A stretch of 22,462 bases of DNA from Alphaproteobacteria bacterium (GCA_027485005.1 JAIXRX010000105.1:1-22462); one strand, 5' to 3'; positions 8,501 through 14,452 are shown, counted from the first letter of the stretch. Made by a program: numbers and translations. Notes: generated from the sequence alone by a model not told the origin.

Positions 8501-10647
8501 CTCTCAAAATGTATCAGGCGCGCTGTTATAAATATTTCCGTCTGAATGGTCTATGTATGTTTGAAAAAACGTTCAAACCTTACATGGCTGAAGATGCAGT
8601 TTTACAAGCCGCTGGTGCTAAAGTGACGGTAAGCGGTGACGATAATATGCCTTTAACAATTATTTGGCCGCTAGCTTTCCGAGGTTATGTTGATACAGAC
8701 GCTCCAGAAAATCCTTCAATAATGGATGAGCGCTTCCCAAATTTTGCGGCAACTAAAATTAATCGAGGAATGATTGAGGGAGGAATGGGCTCTGCGATGC
8801 CAGGTGATATCATCATTTGGGATATGGAAAGTTACCAGAAAAAGAAAACAGACTCTGGAGAGTTGAAAACGTATCCATTCACACAATATCTGCAAATAAA
8901 ACCACACGTTGCATTTGTGAAGGCGTCAAATGTCCCAGTGCATAACTATGAAGGCGATGATATGGGCAAGCCTCCATTTTATGTAGATGTATTGTCTTAT
9001 AATCTTGGACGAAATCCAGATGCTTGTGGGGTAACGGATGGCGTTGGTGCGTCAAGCAATAGACGTATTTATCAAAGCTATAGCGACATGCCAAAATCTC
9101 AGCGTGAAGTGTTTGCAAAACTGGCTAAAGCAACGGGTATAAGTGAGACGTCGTTAGCAAGTTGTTACAACCCAGACCTCTCCGTTTGTGTGGATGATAT
9201 GTGGAGTTATGCAAAAGTGTATCGTCCTTCGGCGGATTATCGAGGAACAGGATGTATGGTTCGTCGAAATCGCAATGAAACGATACGAGTTGATATTAAT
9301 ACGCTTTCTGAGCGTCAGCTTATAAATGTGCCTTCAGAAGATGTTCGTGTCTGTATGGATGAAGGGCGTGATCCTCCTAAAATGGCCATGCTTAAAAACC
9401 AAGATTCCCGTCGCGCAACCTTACCTGACAATCAGCTTACCAATCTATGCTCTCCTGGTTTTGGTGGCATAGGTGGCAAGGATGGCAGACGTAAGATGGC
9501 GGGGGTATTTGTTGAACAAGGATGTGCTGCCGTTGGTTTGTCGCCACGTCCGCTATGGAAAGGGACGCCAGTAGCAGATGTCTTTGCAATGCTTGGATTA
9601 GATAAATATCAAAATAAAATTAATATGGCTGTGAATGGTATTTTGGGCAAACTTCCTTGCGGTGGTGGGATGAAACTACAAGAAGCTGTTACCAGTGTCG
9701 GCAAGCGTTATGCTCAAGAGGCCATAGTGAATATTGGTGATAACATTAAATTAGGGAGACCTGCGGGAGGTGCGTTCACGAGTGCGCGCGGTAAAGGGGT
9801 TGTTTCTGATGTTGCGTCAGCTGTATGTCCAGGCTTCTCTATTAGTGGATTAACTAATACATTTAACGTCATATTTCCGAGCAATAAATCTGATCAGCGG
9901 CTGAGTGGAAATACTGTGACATCGCCTGCATCTTCAAACAATCCCAAAGACAATTGGACTATTTTAACGCCAGATGAGTCGGTGATCTATATTGATTCAA
10001 ACAAAGGGCCGGCTGAGCTTACCCTGCCAAATGGTGGCGAATTCCAGAAAAAAGATGGAGAGCGGGTGACCTTAACTGGTAAAACAGATATTTATGTCGC
10101 TAATGGTGTATTAACTGTGAAAGACGGCGCCCAGCTAGGGCTAAGCTATGAAGTAGATAATGGTACCATCATGATAACACCGTATGGTGCGATGAATGTA
10201 CCTTCTGGTGCATCGTTGCCACTTGATGTGACGCAACCCCTTATTCCTGCAACAAATACTTTAGTTATCACTCCTGATGTGGTTGCAGAATCGGGCGTCA
10301 TTCCAAATGAGTTTATCGAATCACAAGAATCTAACTCTGTCATAGAGGTGCCAGGTAATAAGACAGTAGATAGTGCAACAAATGAGATTGATGCTAACGT
10401 GGCAAATAAAAATGCAGCCAATGTGTTTTCAGTCATAGAGAAAGAAGCAGATGCCCAGCCACCATGCACAACAGCTGGGGGAACAGACAATGCGATAACA
10501 ACAGCTATTGAGGCGCGCGTCACTGAAATTAAAGAGAAACAAGACCAAGGTGAAACGTTAAGCACTGAAGAAGACGAGTTCTTAAAACAGTTGCAAGAAA
10601 ACCCTGAAGCACTTGGCTACGCTGAAGGGGTTGAAAAATGCTACTAA
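2527..10647 (+). CDS. Giant Sec-exported multidomain protein, T4SS-linked, unknown family
   Basis: This 2706-residue protein (about 295 kDa, estimated from length) is not one I recognise. Residues 1-29 form a Sec signal peptide (basic start, hydrophobic core, cut near VFA|QQ). Residues 30-230 look helical. A Pro/Thr linker (about 258-280) follows, then a long helical, coiled-coil-like part (about 290-960) with a Lys-rich amphipathic helix (641-663) and tandem 59-residue repeats (723-958). The middle (about 985-1900) is mixed, with Cys groups such as CICKKDEDGQC and CILCRIKRNEEC that suggest disulfides. Around 1990-2160 lies a possible CHAP/NlpC-like segment: Cys2000 or Cys2010, then PGDIIIWD (2092-2099) and PHVAFVK (His2127). 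A beta-rich part (about 2478-2570) and an acidic tail ending in Cys-Tyr close it. No internal membrane segment is evident. It diverges from virB8 and meets murU tail to tail, 3 bases apart. ATG 2527 was preferred to TTG 2518, but neither has a good ribosome site. A role in type IV secretion, conjugation or surface adhesion is inferred from neighbours only. Confidence 0.8.
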   Translation: MARKTRIGYSCLKGLALALAIFFAPVVFAQQSTPRDIVSSNSNMDFPKVNYEDFRKMHLDKRGKVEKNPVTNKPYTEAELKKQWQEILDRSPFLKQVVEFNPNTLFAVTRNLSESAMADLDILLRFLTSLTHQGSQNDVMLGGDAQSLFNEWNKLTPAQHSVAWANLNAMSEMENDFLLAMLGTRVRALTKNLSEDKKVLDALEGAGVSSPQQAKLLENIKAYIVSKQPKPEKPAQSSGAVGGGYAIMIPAISVLQQPLTPKGPTPLPTVTPATPTVTVPKANGGDDCQLFKKADLDKINIKNINFIQDVEPMIEHADRAKSLYEDISSKKAKVGFPEMTNSLQQFQMLLSGGKGAKKAKDQLDSVDSKKAQADLKDIADAAEKIEKAKPDILDKVANGLDDFNLKVSQMGLMRTVLKIDDPGVGRAMQDMDALKPALEEAAGRGVIEAKSALQQYEGFKQSFCVVKDAQDLAGESQNLQQIGSTLNANNAVIQQLNGELGQSALAQKARTIYEKAQGFTQGLAQASSVIGNVADGFSEINDISGGIQAVGNLAKVTGTYAKLPKMVEKVDKITSFVKQIEPFAKTLSSVAGELDKFASCIPNSNIDLKLRRWKSLLDAFKWDGVGAEKLAKVITGVVSTFKKIKNIVNKITKIVNIAKKVIQTIQTLQNLYQMIKMMDGLDDAMNGLTDTQVASDAITEMRATGAENSLNQVDELEAAADKLQGVEDLGRISKAAGVIGEGYEVSQSLKELESLAKQPNGTIDLQQGVALVNNLSGSLSKLPGVGNCLQRADVQSALQIGNQTAAFVNQLKTIQQTMSADPSLRNATASLQAINSSISTLPYVGSFISDPKVQSAITDIASVGNFASDLGTMRESFLNSQSMSDLVNAAQRLNAGIQNIPFIQKNLKELEEVTNALDQLRMGADLVGSFEKLTHMKKVFEQLRGLRSITNKISPLDKPINSLKQKLAGMMEKINQLNQPLCLKIFGSKEDKGWKKINVNPANKDFGLRWCITNFKLPVGPATIYGALGRVFEDNRYRNVSLKGAAAYTKSRGVDGAVKGVLAQGLSTNAAVYTNMLSNFGVTIPGINSLIDGVAGSLPAVSMSKYANLPHSTYFWNYGWLNRRIDYSALNTAELYSITHNQYRYDNADNNKRVQSTRILAYARDMLAGGIDAELTGKNQIKNGKGYYGTFSCKPLRSNICPLGKCSNAIRTMLELDSCANQYIVPFSLANTYIADNNYSQSTDANYLQPLSMVPPDDCQKNAKGECICKKDEDGQCVTISNPLDPTSKKTVNAFEYDLGYYLKRAWYGVLVLPYYPWIIDTTAHYPAPNQDRLHEILTGKSKQSCYSFLKGLRSSKRLAVDEKTEETVLNGHFSHLQLVGLGLCGFYDSDGSYITVDAFNRKISNKKVDDPDAENVVLAYGGKNNYAYVKADKPQYDFTMQVSDLAKHPVERIIDVTHPWSPRWHTLIGGDGKSITERVRYSKCTEFRLLRHKNDCGEGMEINLLGIKIPTDFIPLLYKGYGDHTGVPFDKDDKAALNINGALGNIISKSSIQCAASPVDIMTFREKPFHRCILCRIKRNEECFWKEFNDIIMMQVITKIAEEAAFTAAQKVCAAWVGDELAKVCGILVKFQMKIMNLLLTGHEDMMDHDLTSDDDGSAGVSDSDTSSGENLFNLIYNAYYAVLTNRNPYLESGALSLIIKSGALNIADQLKAAIPEANDKAQNDPEYKQKKKELRNDMAREMCGKLLQWFCRPVVSLLASNGKKADGAIAKIADQVDDMNEQGKPPLFCKGVKARHGLWPPCSTRYNEADRDPKYCAASCPVGIKQCCHDLAKSLTPINPLKMEPYRPKDNKGKDSSFFTMMNAVSNGMLTMKSVSDKYLPDGLTFEEYFGDHRPYIRRWDTGAEWGAIGMGLGQIDYSSDMGKNLRIVGVGDEKNSCRSSGWKGIQGYMKARGETSLFNIPDMEAIKDDVMNYPTSASAQAHALTGWTALKMYQARCYKYFRLNGLCMFEKTFKPYMAEDAVLQAAGAKVTVSGDDNMPLTIIWPLAFRGYVDTDAPENPSIMDERFPNFAATKINRGMIEGGMGSAMPGDIIIWDMESYQKKKTDSGELKTYPFTQYLQIKPHVAFVKASNVPVHNYEGDDMGKPPFYVDVLSYNLGRNPDACGVTDGVGASSNRRIYQSYSDMPKSQREVFAKLAKATGISETSLASCYNPDLSVCVDDMWSYAKVYRPSADYRGTGCMVRRNRNETIRVDINTLSERQLINVPSEDVRVCMDEGRDPPKMAMLKNQDSRRATLPDNQLTNLCSPGFGGIGGKDGRRKMAGVFVEQGCAAVGLSPRPLWKGTPVADVFAMLGLDKYQNKINMAVNGILGKLPCGGGMKLQEAVTSVGKRYAQEAIVNIGDNIKLGRPAGGAFTSARGKGVVSDVASAVCPGFSISGLTNTFNVIFPSNKSDQRLSGNTVTSPASSNNPKDNWTILTPDESVIYIDSNKGPAELTLPNGGEFQKKDGERVTLTGKTDIYVANGVLTVKDGAQLGLSYEVDNGTIMITPYGAMNVPSGASLPLDVTQPLIPATNTLVITPDVVAESGVIPNEFIESQESNSVIEVPGNKTVDSATNEIDANVANKNAANVFSVIEKEADAQPPCTTAGGTDNAITTAIEARVTEIKEKQDQGETLSTEEDEFLKQLQENPEALGYAEGVEKCY
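3415..3447. repeat. Perfect 15-bp inverted repeat with 3-base loop inside the giant gene
   Basis: Bases 3415-3429 (GATAAAATTAATATT) are the exact reverse complement of 3433-3447, separated by AAG. The element lies in frame within the giant gene and encodes DKINIKNINFI, so the codons are used normally. The stem has a single G:C pair and no following U-run, so it does not look like a standard terminator. It may be a chance product of Ile/Asn/Lys codons in AT-rich DNA, an mRNA structure early in a very long message, or a cruciform/binding site. Confidence 0.7.
4693..5400 (+). repeat. Four diverged 177-bp (59-residue) tandem repeats in the giant protein
   Basis: Units start at 4693, 4870, 5047 and 5224, a constant step of 177 bases (residues 723, 782, 841 and 900). 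Units 2 and 3 are clearest: LPGVGNCLQRADVQSAL against LPYVGSFISDPKVQSAI, with about 15 of 59 positions identical by hand alignment, including the later QxxN pattern. Unit 4 begins IPFIQKNLKELEEV. Unit 1 (LQGVEDLGRISK) is the weakest and rests mainly on exact spacing. Each unit looks like two or more helices, so the region probably forms an elongated helical rod. Confidence 0.65.
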
Positions 10648-10650
10648 TAA

Positions 10651-11385
10651 TTAACTTGTGTGGTTTTTAAAAAACTCATTGGCTTGTGCTAAGGCTTCCA
10701 CATCACCCACATGCAACCATTCACCATCATGAACTAACCCGTAAGCTCTAGGCATAGGTGTTTCAGGATAGCTAAGGGCGCGATAAAAAAGATTGAGTGA
10801 GAAAATCTCGGCGGGAGGATTCTCAAATAAATGTGGTGATAAAATTTGACTCCCAGTAAAGACATAAGGCGCTCTTGGTTCATCACGACGCATACGTAAG
10901 GCGCCATCTTGCTCTAGAAAAAAATCTCCTACGCCGTGATAGCCACGTGCTTTTTCTGTAGGGCATAGAAGCAATAGCATATCCATTTTTTCTGGTATCC
11001 AAGCTTGTTGTAAGCGCGTGAGCATGGGAGTCGCTCCGTCCAGACAAATGACATCGCTATTCATAGCAAAGAAAGGAGAATTTTTGAGGTGCCCAAACGC
11101 ATGAACGATGCCTCCACCAGTTTCTAACGGCTCTCCCTCTTCCAGTGAAATAATGACCTGTGGGTTTTGCCGCGGCGCGACATGATCAATAATTTGCTGC
11201 GCTAAATAAGAGGCATTGACCACCGTGTGCGTTACTCCCACTTTAGCCAATTGATCCAGTGCCCAGTCGAGCATCGCTTTGCCACCCACTTCAATCAAAG
11301 GTTTGGGGGTTGTCAGTGTCAAAGGGCGCATGCGCATGCCTTTGCCAGCGGCAAAAACAATGGCCTGCTTCAGCGCGTCATTCAT
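10651..11385 (-). CDS. murU: N-acetylmuramate alpha-1-phosphate uridylyltransferase (MurU)
   Basis: This 244-residue nucleotidyltransferase has the sugar-phosphate signature AAGKGMRMRPLTLTTPKP (12-29, with Lys28), the metal-binding NSD (109-111) and a GEPLETGGGI loop (84-93). MurU transfers UMP from UTP to MurNAc-1-phosphate, giving UDP-MurNAc directly and bypassing de novo synthesis through MurA/MurB in peptidoglycan recycling. The assignment to MurU rather than a general glucose/mannose-1-phosphate transferase rests on its place right after an AmgK-like kinase. The ATG (11385-11383) overlaps the amgK stop as ATGA, with AAGGAG (11393-11398) 7 bases upstream, so translation is coupled. It ends the operon and abuts the giant gene's end. 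Confidence 0.88.
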   Translation of the reverse strand: MNDALKQAIVFAAGKGMRMRPLTLTTPKPLIEVGGKAMLDWALDQLAKVGVTHTVVNASYLAQQIIDHVAPRQNPQVIISLEEGEPLETGGGIVHAFGHLKNSPFFAMNSDVICLDGATPMLTRLQQAWIPEKMDMLLLLCPTEKARGYHGVGDFFLEQDGALRMRRDEPRAPYVFTGSQILSPHLFENPPAEIFSLNLFYRALSYPETPMPRAYGLVHDGEWLHVGDVEALAQANEFFKNHTS

Positions 11386-12425
11386 GCCGCCGCTCCTTCG
11401 TCAAAGCGCAGACGAAGATCAGCTTCACTTGGCAATTGGCGCAAGTCCACAGGAATATAGTGATCCACCCATTGGCGAATATCGACAAGGGAAGGGTGAG
11501 TCAAATCTTGCTCTAGCCAACGCCATACGCGCGGCAGATAGGCAAGGTAATGCGGCTTATGATCGCGCAGGGTCAGACGAGTAAAAATCCCTATAATTTT
11601 GCTATTGCGCTGTGCTCCAAGGATAGAAAAATGAGCGCGTAGAGCTTGCTTATCAAAACCAGACTGTTGGATGTAATGCTGCAAACAATACTCAATAGTT
11701 TCGGCAGAAATATCACGACGCGCATCCTCTAAAAATGACACCAAGTCATAGGCAGGAGAACCAATGAGCGCATCTTGGAAATCGAGCAATCCTACGCGGG
11801 CAATGTCTTTCTCGTTTTCACGCCACATCAGATTGTCAGCGTGGAAATCTCGCAAGGTAAGTACGGGTGGTAGCATAGGCATATTTTGCAATACCTCTTC
11901 CCATAACTTAATAAAATCTTTTCGGCTCTCTGCCGCAAGCTGTTTACCACGGCTGGCGGCCAAAAACCAATCCACTAGCAGCAACGCTTCTTCCATCAAT
12001 TTTTCTAAACTATAAGGCAACACGTGAGCGGGTAAATTCGTAGTGCGTAATTGCAACAAAACATTGGTGGCTGCTTCATAAAGCTCTTTTTCTCTCTTTG
12101 GTTGAGCAGCAAGTAATTTAGTAAATGAAACATCACCAAAATCTTCGAGCAACAAAAAGCCTTGAATGGCATCTTCGGCAATAATGCGTGGCGCGGACAA
12201 TCCATGCTGTACTAAGAAGCGTGCAATTTTCGTAAATGGCCGTGTATCTTCATGCTCAGGTGGCGCATCCATCAAGACATAATGCCTCTGATCTTGGTCA
12301 ATCACACGGTCATATTTTCTAAAAGAAGCGTCACCCGCTAAAAACACACGCTGTGTATGCTCAAAACCTGAATGGCGTAGGAAAAGATCTTTCAAGGCAT
12401 CGCGTGGATGAAGGGCTTGGGTCAT
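11382..12425 (-). CDS. amgK: AmgK-like anomeric MurNAc/GlcNAc kinase (aminoglycoside phosphotransferase fold)
   Basis: This 347-residue cytoplasmic kinase-like protein has the APH/choline kinase fold. The N-lobe carries GDASFRKYDRV (31-41). The hinge region reads GFLLLEDFGD (89-98). The catalytic loop is LRDFHADNLM (191-200), with Asp193 and Asn198; Leu191 stands where many APH proteins have the first His of Brenner's motif. The metal-binding segment is LLDFQDALIGSPAYDLVSFL (213-232) with Asp215. AmgK phosphorylates MurNAc (and GlcNAc) at the anomeric carbon, feeding MurU next door. The ATG at 12425 overlaps the tsaE stop as ATGA and has AGGATGGA upstream. Longer readings start inside tsaE and add unrelated residues, so they were rejected. 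The neighbour murU makes AmgK far more likely than an antibiotic-resistance enzyme. Confidence 0.88.
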   Translation of the reverse strand: MTQALHPRDALKDLFLRHSGFEHTQRVFLAGDASFRKYDRVIDQDQRHYVLMDAPPEHEDTRPFTKIARFLVQHGLSAPRIIAEDAIQGFLLLEDFGDVSFTKLLAAQPKREKELYEAATNVLLQLRTTNLPAHVLPYSLEKLMEEALLLVDWFLAASRGKQLAAESRKDFIKLWEEVLQNMPMLPPVLTLRDFHADNLMWRENEKDIARVGLLDFQDALIGSPAYDLVSFLEDARRDISAETIEYCLQHYIQQSGFDKQALRAHFSILGAQRNSKIIGIFTRLTLRDHKPHYLAYLPRVWRWLEQDLTHPSLVDIRQWVDHYIPVDLRQLPSEADLRLRFDEGAAA

Positions 12426-12916
12426 TGAGAAATCCATCCTTGAGTGTGTAAAATGTCGAAGTAATGTTGCCAACGTGAAGGGTAAGAAAAATGCCATAAT
12501 CGAGCAAATTCATCCTGTTGTTTATCAATCCGAATGTAAAGTGTGTCGGAAGGTAAATATCGCGCAGCAATAGCGGGCCATTCAATCACGGTCACGGCAT
12601 GCTCAAGCGCATCATTCAAGCCCAACTCTTCCAGCTCTTCTTCATTTTTTAGTCGATATAAATCATAGTGCCACAGTTCTGCGATGCCGTGTTTTAATTG
12701 AACGGGATAAGTTTGCAGTAAGGTAAATGTAGGGCTTGGGACATCGTCAGGCGTGGGTTGAAGACTTTGCACAAGTGCGCGCGCGAAGCTAGTTTTGCCT
12801 GCGCCGAGATCACCTTCGAGTGCTACGCAGTCGCCTTTCGTAAGGCATTGCGCAAAAGCAGCAGCAAATCGATGAAGTTGTTCCTCGTTAATAAAAAGAA
12901 TACTAATCGCGTTCAT
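12422..12916 (-). CDS. tsaE: tRNA t6A37 biosynthesis ATPase TsaE
   Basis: The product is 164 residues, about the usual TsaE length. It has a Walker A loop GDLGAGKT (35-42), then SPTFTLLQTYP and HYDLYRLKNEEELEELGL, the typical TsaE run including the DLYR segment, and VTVIEWPAIAARYLP near the end. TsaE drives turnover of the TsaB-TsaD complex, which makes threonylcarbamoyladenosine at position 37 of ANN-decoding tRNAs. The ATG at 12916 was chosen because the family begins a few residues before the first strand; a longer reading adds 26 basic residues that lie within iscX. It overlaps iscX by 14 bases upstream and amgK by 4 bases downstream. The tsaE-amgK-murU order is, from memory, common in alphaproteobacteria. 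Confidence 0.93.
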   Translation of the reverse strand: MNAISILFINEEQLHRFAAAFAQCLTKGDCVALEGDLGAGKTSFARALVQSLQPTPDDVPSPTFTLLQTYPVQLKHGIAELWHYDLYRLKNEEELEELGLNDALEHAVTVIEWPAIAARYLPSDTLYIRIDKQQDEFARLWHFSYPSRWQHYFDILHTQGWISQ

Positions 12917-13097
12917 CAATCCACGCTTGTTGAATGGCTTCAAGAATTTTTTCATTACAACCGTTCGGTTCGCCTTTAAAATCAGGGAGTCCAAGCACCC
13001 ATTGGCGTAAATCAGTAAAGCGAAGGTTGACGTTATCAGCCTGAGGGTGCGACTCTTCTAGAGCGATGGCAATGTCATAAATGTCAGTCCACTGCAT
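12903..13097 (-). CDS. iscX: Fe-S cluster assembly accessory protein IscX
   Basis: This 64-residue acidic protein matches IscX closely along its whole length: MQWTDIYDIAIALEESHP at the start, FTDLRQWVLGLPDF in the middle and NEKILEAIQQAWIDE at the end, much as in the E. coli protein (66 residues). IscX binds the cysteine desulfurase IscS and iron and modulates the rate of cluster assembly on IscU. Here it sits outside any isc operon, as first gene of a unit with tsaE, amgK and murU. The ATG at 13097 has AGGA with a 7-base spacer, and a good promoter lies 30-60 bases upstream. Confidence 0.93.
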   Translation of the reverse strand: MQWTDIYDIAIALEESHPQADNVNLRFTDLRQWVLGLPDFKGEPNGCNEKILEAIQQAWIDERD

Positions 13098-13127
13098 AAA
13101 GGTATCCTATCAGTTAAATATGGAATC

Positions 13128-13156
13128 AATATAGGACTAGCTATCAAATGTGGCAA
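13128..13156 (-). promoter_or_regulatory. Near-consensus sigma70-type promoter of iscX-tsaE-amgK-murU
   Basis: On the minus strand, TTGCCA (13156-13151) and TATATT (13133-13128) each match the -35 and -10 consensus at five of six bases and are separated by exactly 17 bases. The start point would be near 13121, giving a leader of about 24 bases with AGGA before the iscX ATG. No iron-responsive operator was recognised beside it. Confidence 0.65.
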
Positions 13157-13217
13157 GTAGAACACAGTTATTTATCTTGTCATTAACTCCATTTTAATTT
13201 TCCATGGGCTAATCTGC

Positions 13218-13249
13218 AAAGTGCATTGCCAATCACGGTAAGGCACTTT
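13218..13249. promoter_or_regulatory. Stable hairpin upstream of cheY
   Basis: AAAGTGC (13218-13224) pairs perfectly with GCACTTT (13243-13249). After one A/G mismatch, TTGCC (13226-13230) pairs with GGTAA (13237-13241) with one G-U pair, closing a six-base loop AATCAC. There is no following U-run, so it is not a simple terminator. The 3' arm contains AAGG (13240-13243), a weak ribosome site for the in-frame ATG at 13254, so folding could hide that start. It lies in the 198-base gap between iscX and cheY, in which I could not find a convincing cheY promoter. Confidence 0.55.
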
Positions 13250-13277
13250 AGTAATGAATATTGAAGAATTATTTGCC

Positions 13278-13284
13278 AAGGAGG
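13278..13284 (+). promoter_or_regulatory. Ribosome binding site that sets the cheY start
   Basis: AAGGAGG is a near-perfect Shine-Dalgarno, 11 bases before the ATG at 13296. The spacer is slightly long and T-rich. It supports the 128-residue reading of CheY over the 142-residue reading from ATG 13254, which would place this site inside the coding region. Confidence 0.65.
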
Positions 13285-13295
13285 CTCGTTTTTTT

Positions 13296-13682
13296 ATGGC
13301 TGTTGATAAGAATATGCCAATTTTGATTGTGGATGACTATAAAACGATGTTGCGCATTATTCGTAATTTACTCACCCAGCTAGGCTTTACTAACATTGAT
13401 GAAGCGTCAGATGGCACGCAGGCATGGCAAAAACTGCAAGAAAAAAAGTTTAGCCTGATTATTTCAGACTGGAATATGGAGCCAATGAGTGGCTATGTTT
13501 TGTTGCAAAAAGTGCGTGAAAGCGAGCAGTTCAAAGCTCTGCCCTTCATTCTGGTGACTGCCGAAAGCAAACCGGAAAATGTGATTGCTGCAAAAAAAGC
13601 GGGTGTAAATAACTACATTGTGAAGCCGTTTAATCTTGAGACGCTAAAAACTAAAATGGCAGCGGTTATTGGGGCATTCTAG
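13296..13682 (+). CDS. cheY: Chemotaxis response regulator CheY
   Basis: This is a single receiver domain of 128 residues with every key CheY residue: acidic pair Asp13-Asp14, phosphoacceptor Asp58 in SDWNMEPMSG, Thr88 in LVTAES, Tyr107 and Lys110 in YIVKPF. All are offset by exactly one from E. coli CheY (12/13, 57, 87, 106, 109), and the Trp-Asn-Met after the phosphoacceptor is also shared. CheA phosphorylates it; CheY-P binds FliM at the flagellar switch. The neighbour cheZ confirms the role. The start at 13296 follows AAGGAGG and gives the family length; the in-frame ATG at 13254 would add 14 residues (MNIEELFAKEARFF) and cannot be excluded. No cheA, cheW or receptor is in the window. Confidence 0.92.
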   Translation: MAVDKNMPILIVDDYKTMLRIIRNLLTQLGFTNIDEASDGTQAWQKLQEKKFSLIISDWNMEPMSGYVLLQKVRESEQFKALPFILVTAESKPENVIAAKKAGVNNYIVKPFNLETLKTKMAAVIGAF

Positions 13683-13731
13683 AAAACCTTGTTAAGTCTA
13701 TAAAAACAAAATCCTTCGAACAGGAGTGAAT

Positions 13732-14376
13732 ATGGCAAATAATCCAAGCCCTCAGGTCCTTCAGTTACTTAAAGAACTAAGTGATACGAAAATTAAGAAT
13801 GGCAGCATTGGTATCGAGGATATGACAAGTATCCTAGAGAAAGCTGTGAAGGGTGAAACCACCATTGAAACTGCTCCCTTCGCGTTGATAAAAAATGAGA
13901 TTTCTGCCATTGCGAATCAGTTGGCGCAAGCGCGCGGAGAGCTCTCAGAAATGAATAGCGGAGATGGTAGTCAGGATATTGCCGAGGCATCGGACCATTT
14001 GGGAGAGGTGGTGAAGGCTACTGAAGATGCGACGAATCAGATTATGGATTCGGTTGAACGCATTCAATCTCATGTGGCTCAAAAATCAGATGGCTGGGAA
14101 GAAAAGATTGCAACGGAAGTAAGTGGTATTTTTGAGGCATGTAATTTCCAAGATCTCACAGGCCAACGTATAGCCAAGGTCGTCAAAACCCTAAATTTTG
14201 TTGAAGAAAAAATTGAGCGGTTGCAAAGCCTGATTAATAATACGGGATCTAAAGTTATTACTTTAGAAAAGAAAGCGCCTGCAGCACCTCAACGCGAGGA
14301 TGAAGCGCTATGCAACGGGCCACAATTAGGCGCAGTGAGCCAAGACGATATTGACGCTCTGTTTTCTAACGGATAG
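13732..14376 (+). CDS. cheZ: CheY-P phosphatase CheZ
   Basis: The 214-residue protein is mainly helical and carries the CheZ active segment FEACNFQDLTGQRIAKV (134-150), with Asp141 and catalytic Gln145 matching Asp143 and Gln147 of E. coli CheZ. It would form a long four-helix bundle dimer that removes phosphate from CheY-P. After a flexible Pro/Ala linker (about 180-200) the C-terminus VSQDDIDALFSNG (202-214) is the expected CheY-binding tail; its sequence resembles the FliM N-terminal peptide (LSQAEIDALL in E. coli) rather than the E. coli CheZ tail. ATG 13732 follows CAGGAG with a 5-base spacer and was preferred to GTG 13726. The gene lies 49 bases after cheY and is probably cotranscribed. 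Confidence 0.93.
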   Translation: MANNPSPQVLQLLKELSDTKIKNGSIGIEDMTSILEKAVKGETTIETAPFALIKNEISAIANQLAQARGELSEMNSGDGSQDIAEASDHLGEVVKATEDATNQIMDSVERIQSHVAQKSDGWEEKIATEVSGIFEACNFQDLTGQRIAKVVKTLNFVEEKIERLQSLINNTGSKVITLEKKAPAAPQREDEALCNGPQLGAVSQDDIDALFSNG

Positions 14377-14452
14377 TTGAGTTTAAATTTTTTGTACATA
14401 GCGGGCTTTGCCCATTGCCAAGTGTTTGATGTATCGCCATAATGCGACCATC

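Noticed and set aside
11227..11584. Plus-strand frames opposite murU and amgK
   Set aside because: The minus-strand genes there have clear catalytic motifs and coupled starts; the plus-strand frames have no motifs and overlap one another.
11382..12425. Aminoglycoside resistance phosphotransferase
   Set aside because: The fold is shared, but coupling to murU and tsaE points to the cell-wall recycling kinase AmgK.
13177..13198. TTGTCA and TTTAAT as a cheY promoter
   Set aside because: The two boxes are good alone but only 10 bases apart, too close for a sigma70 promoter.
14403..14413. GGGC-TTT-GCCC hairpin as a terminator after cheZ
   Set aside because: Only four base pairs and no following T-run.
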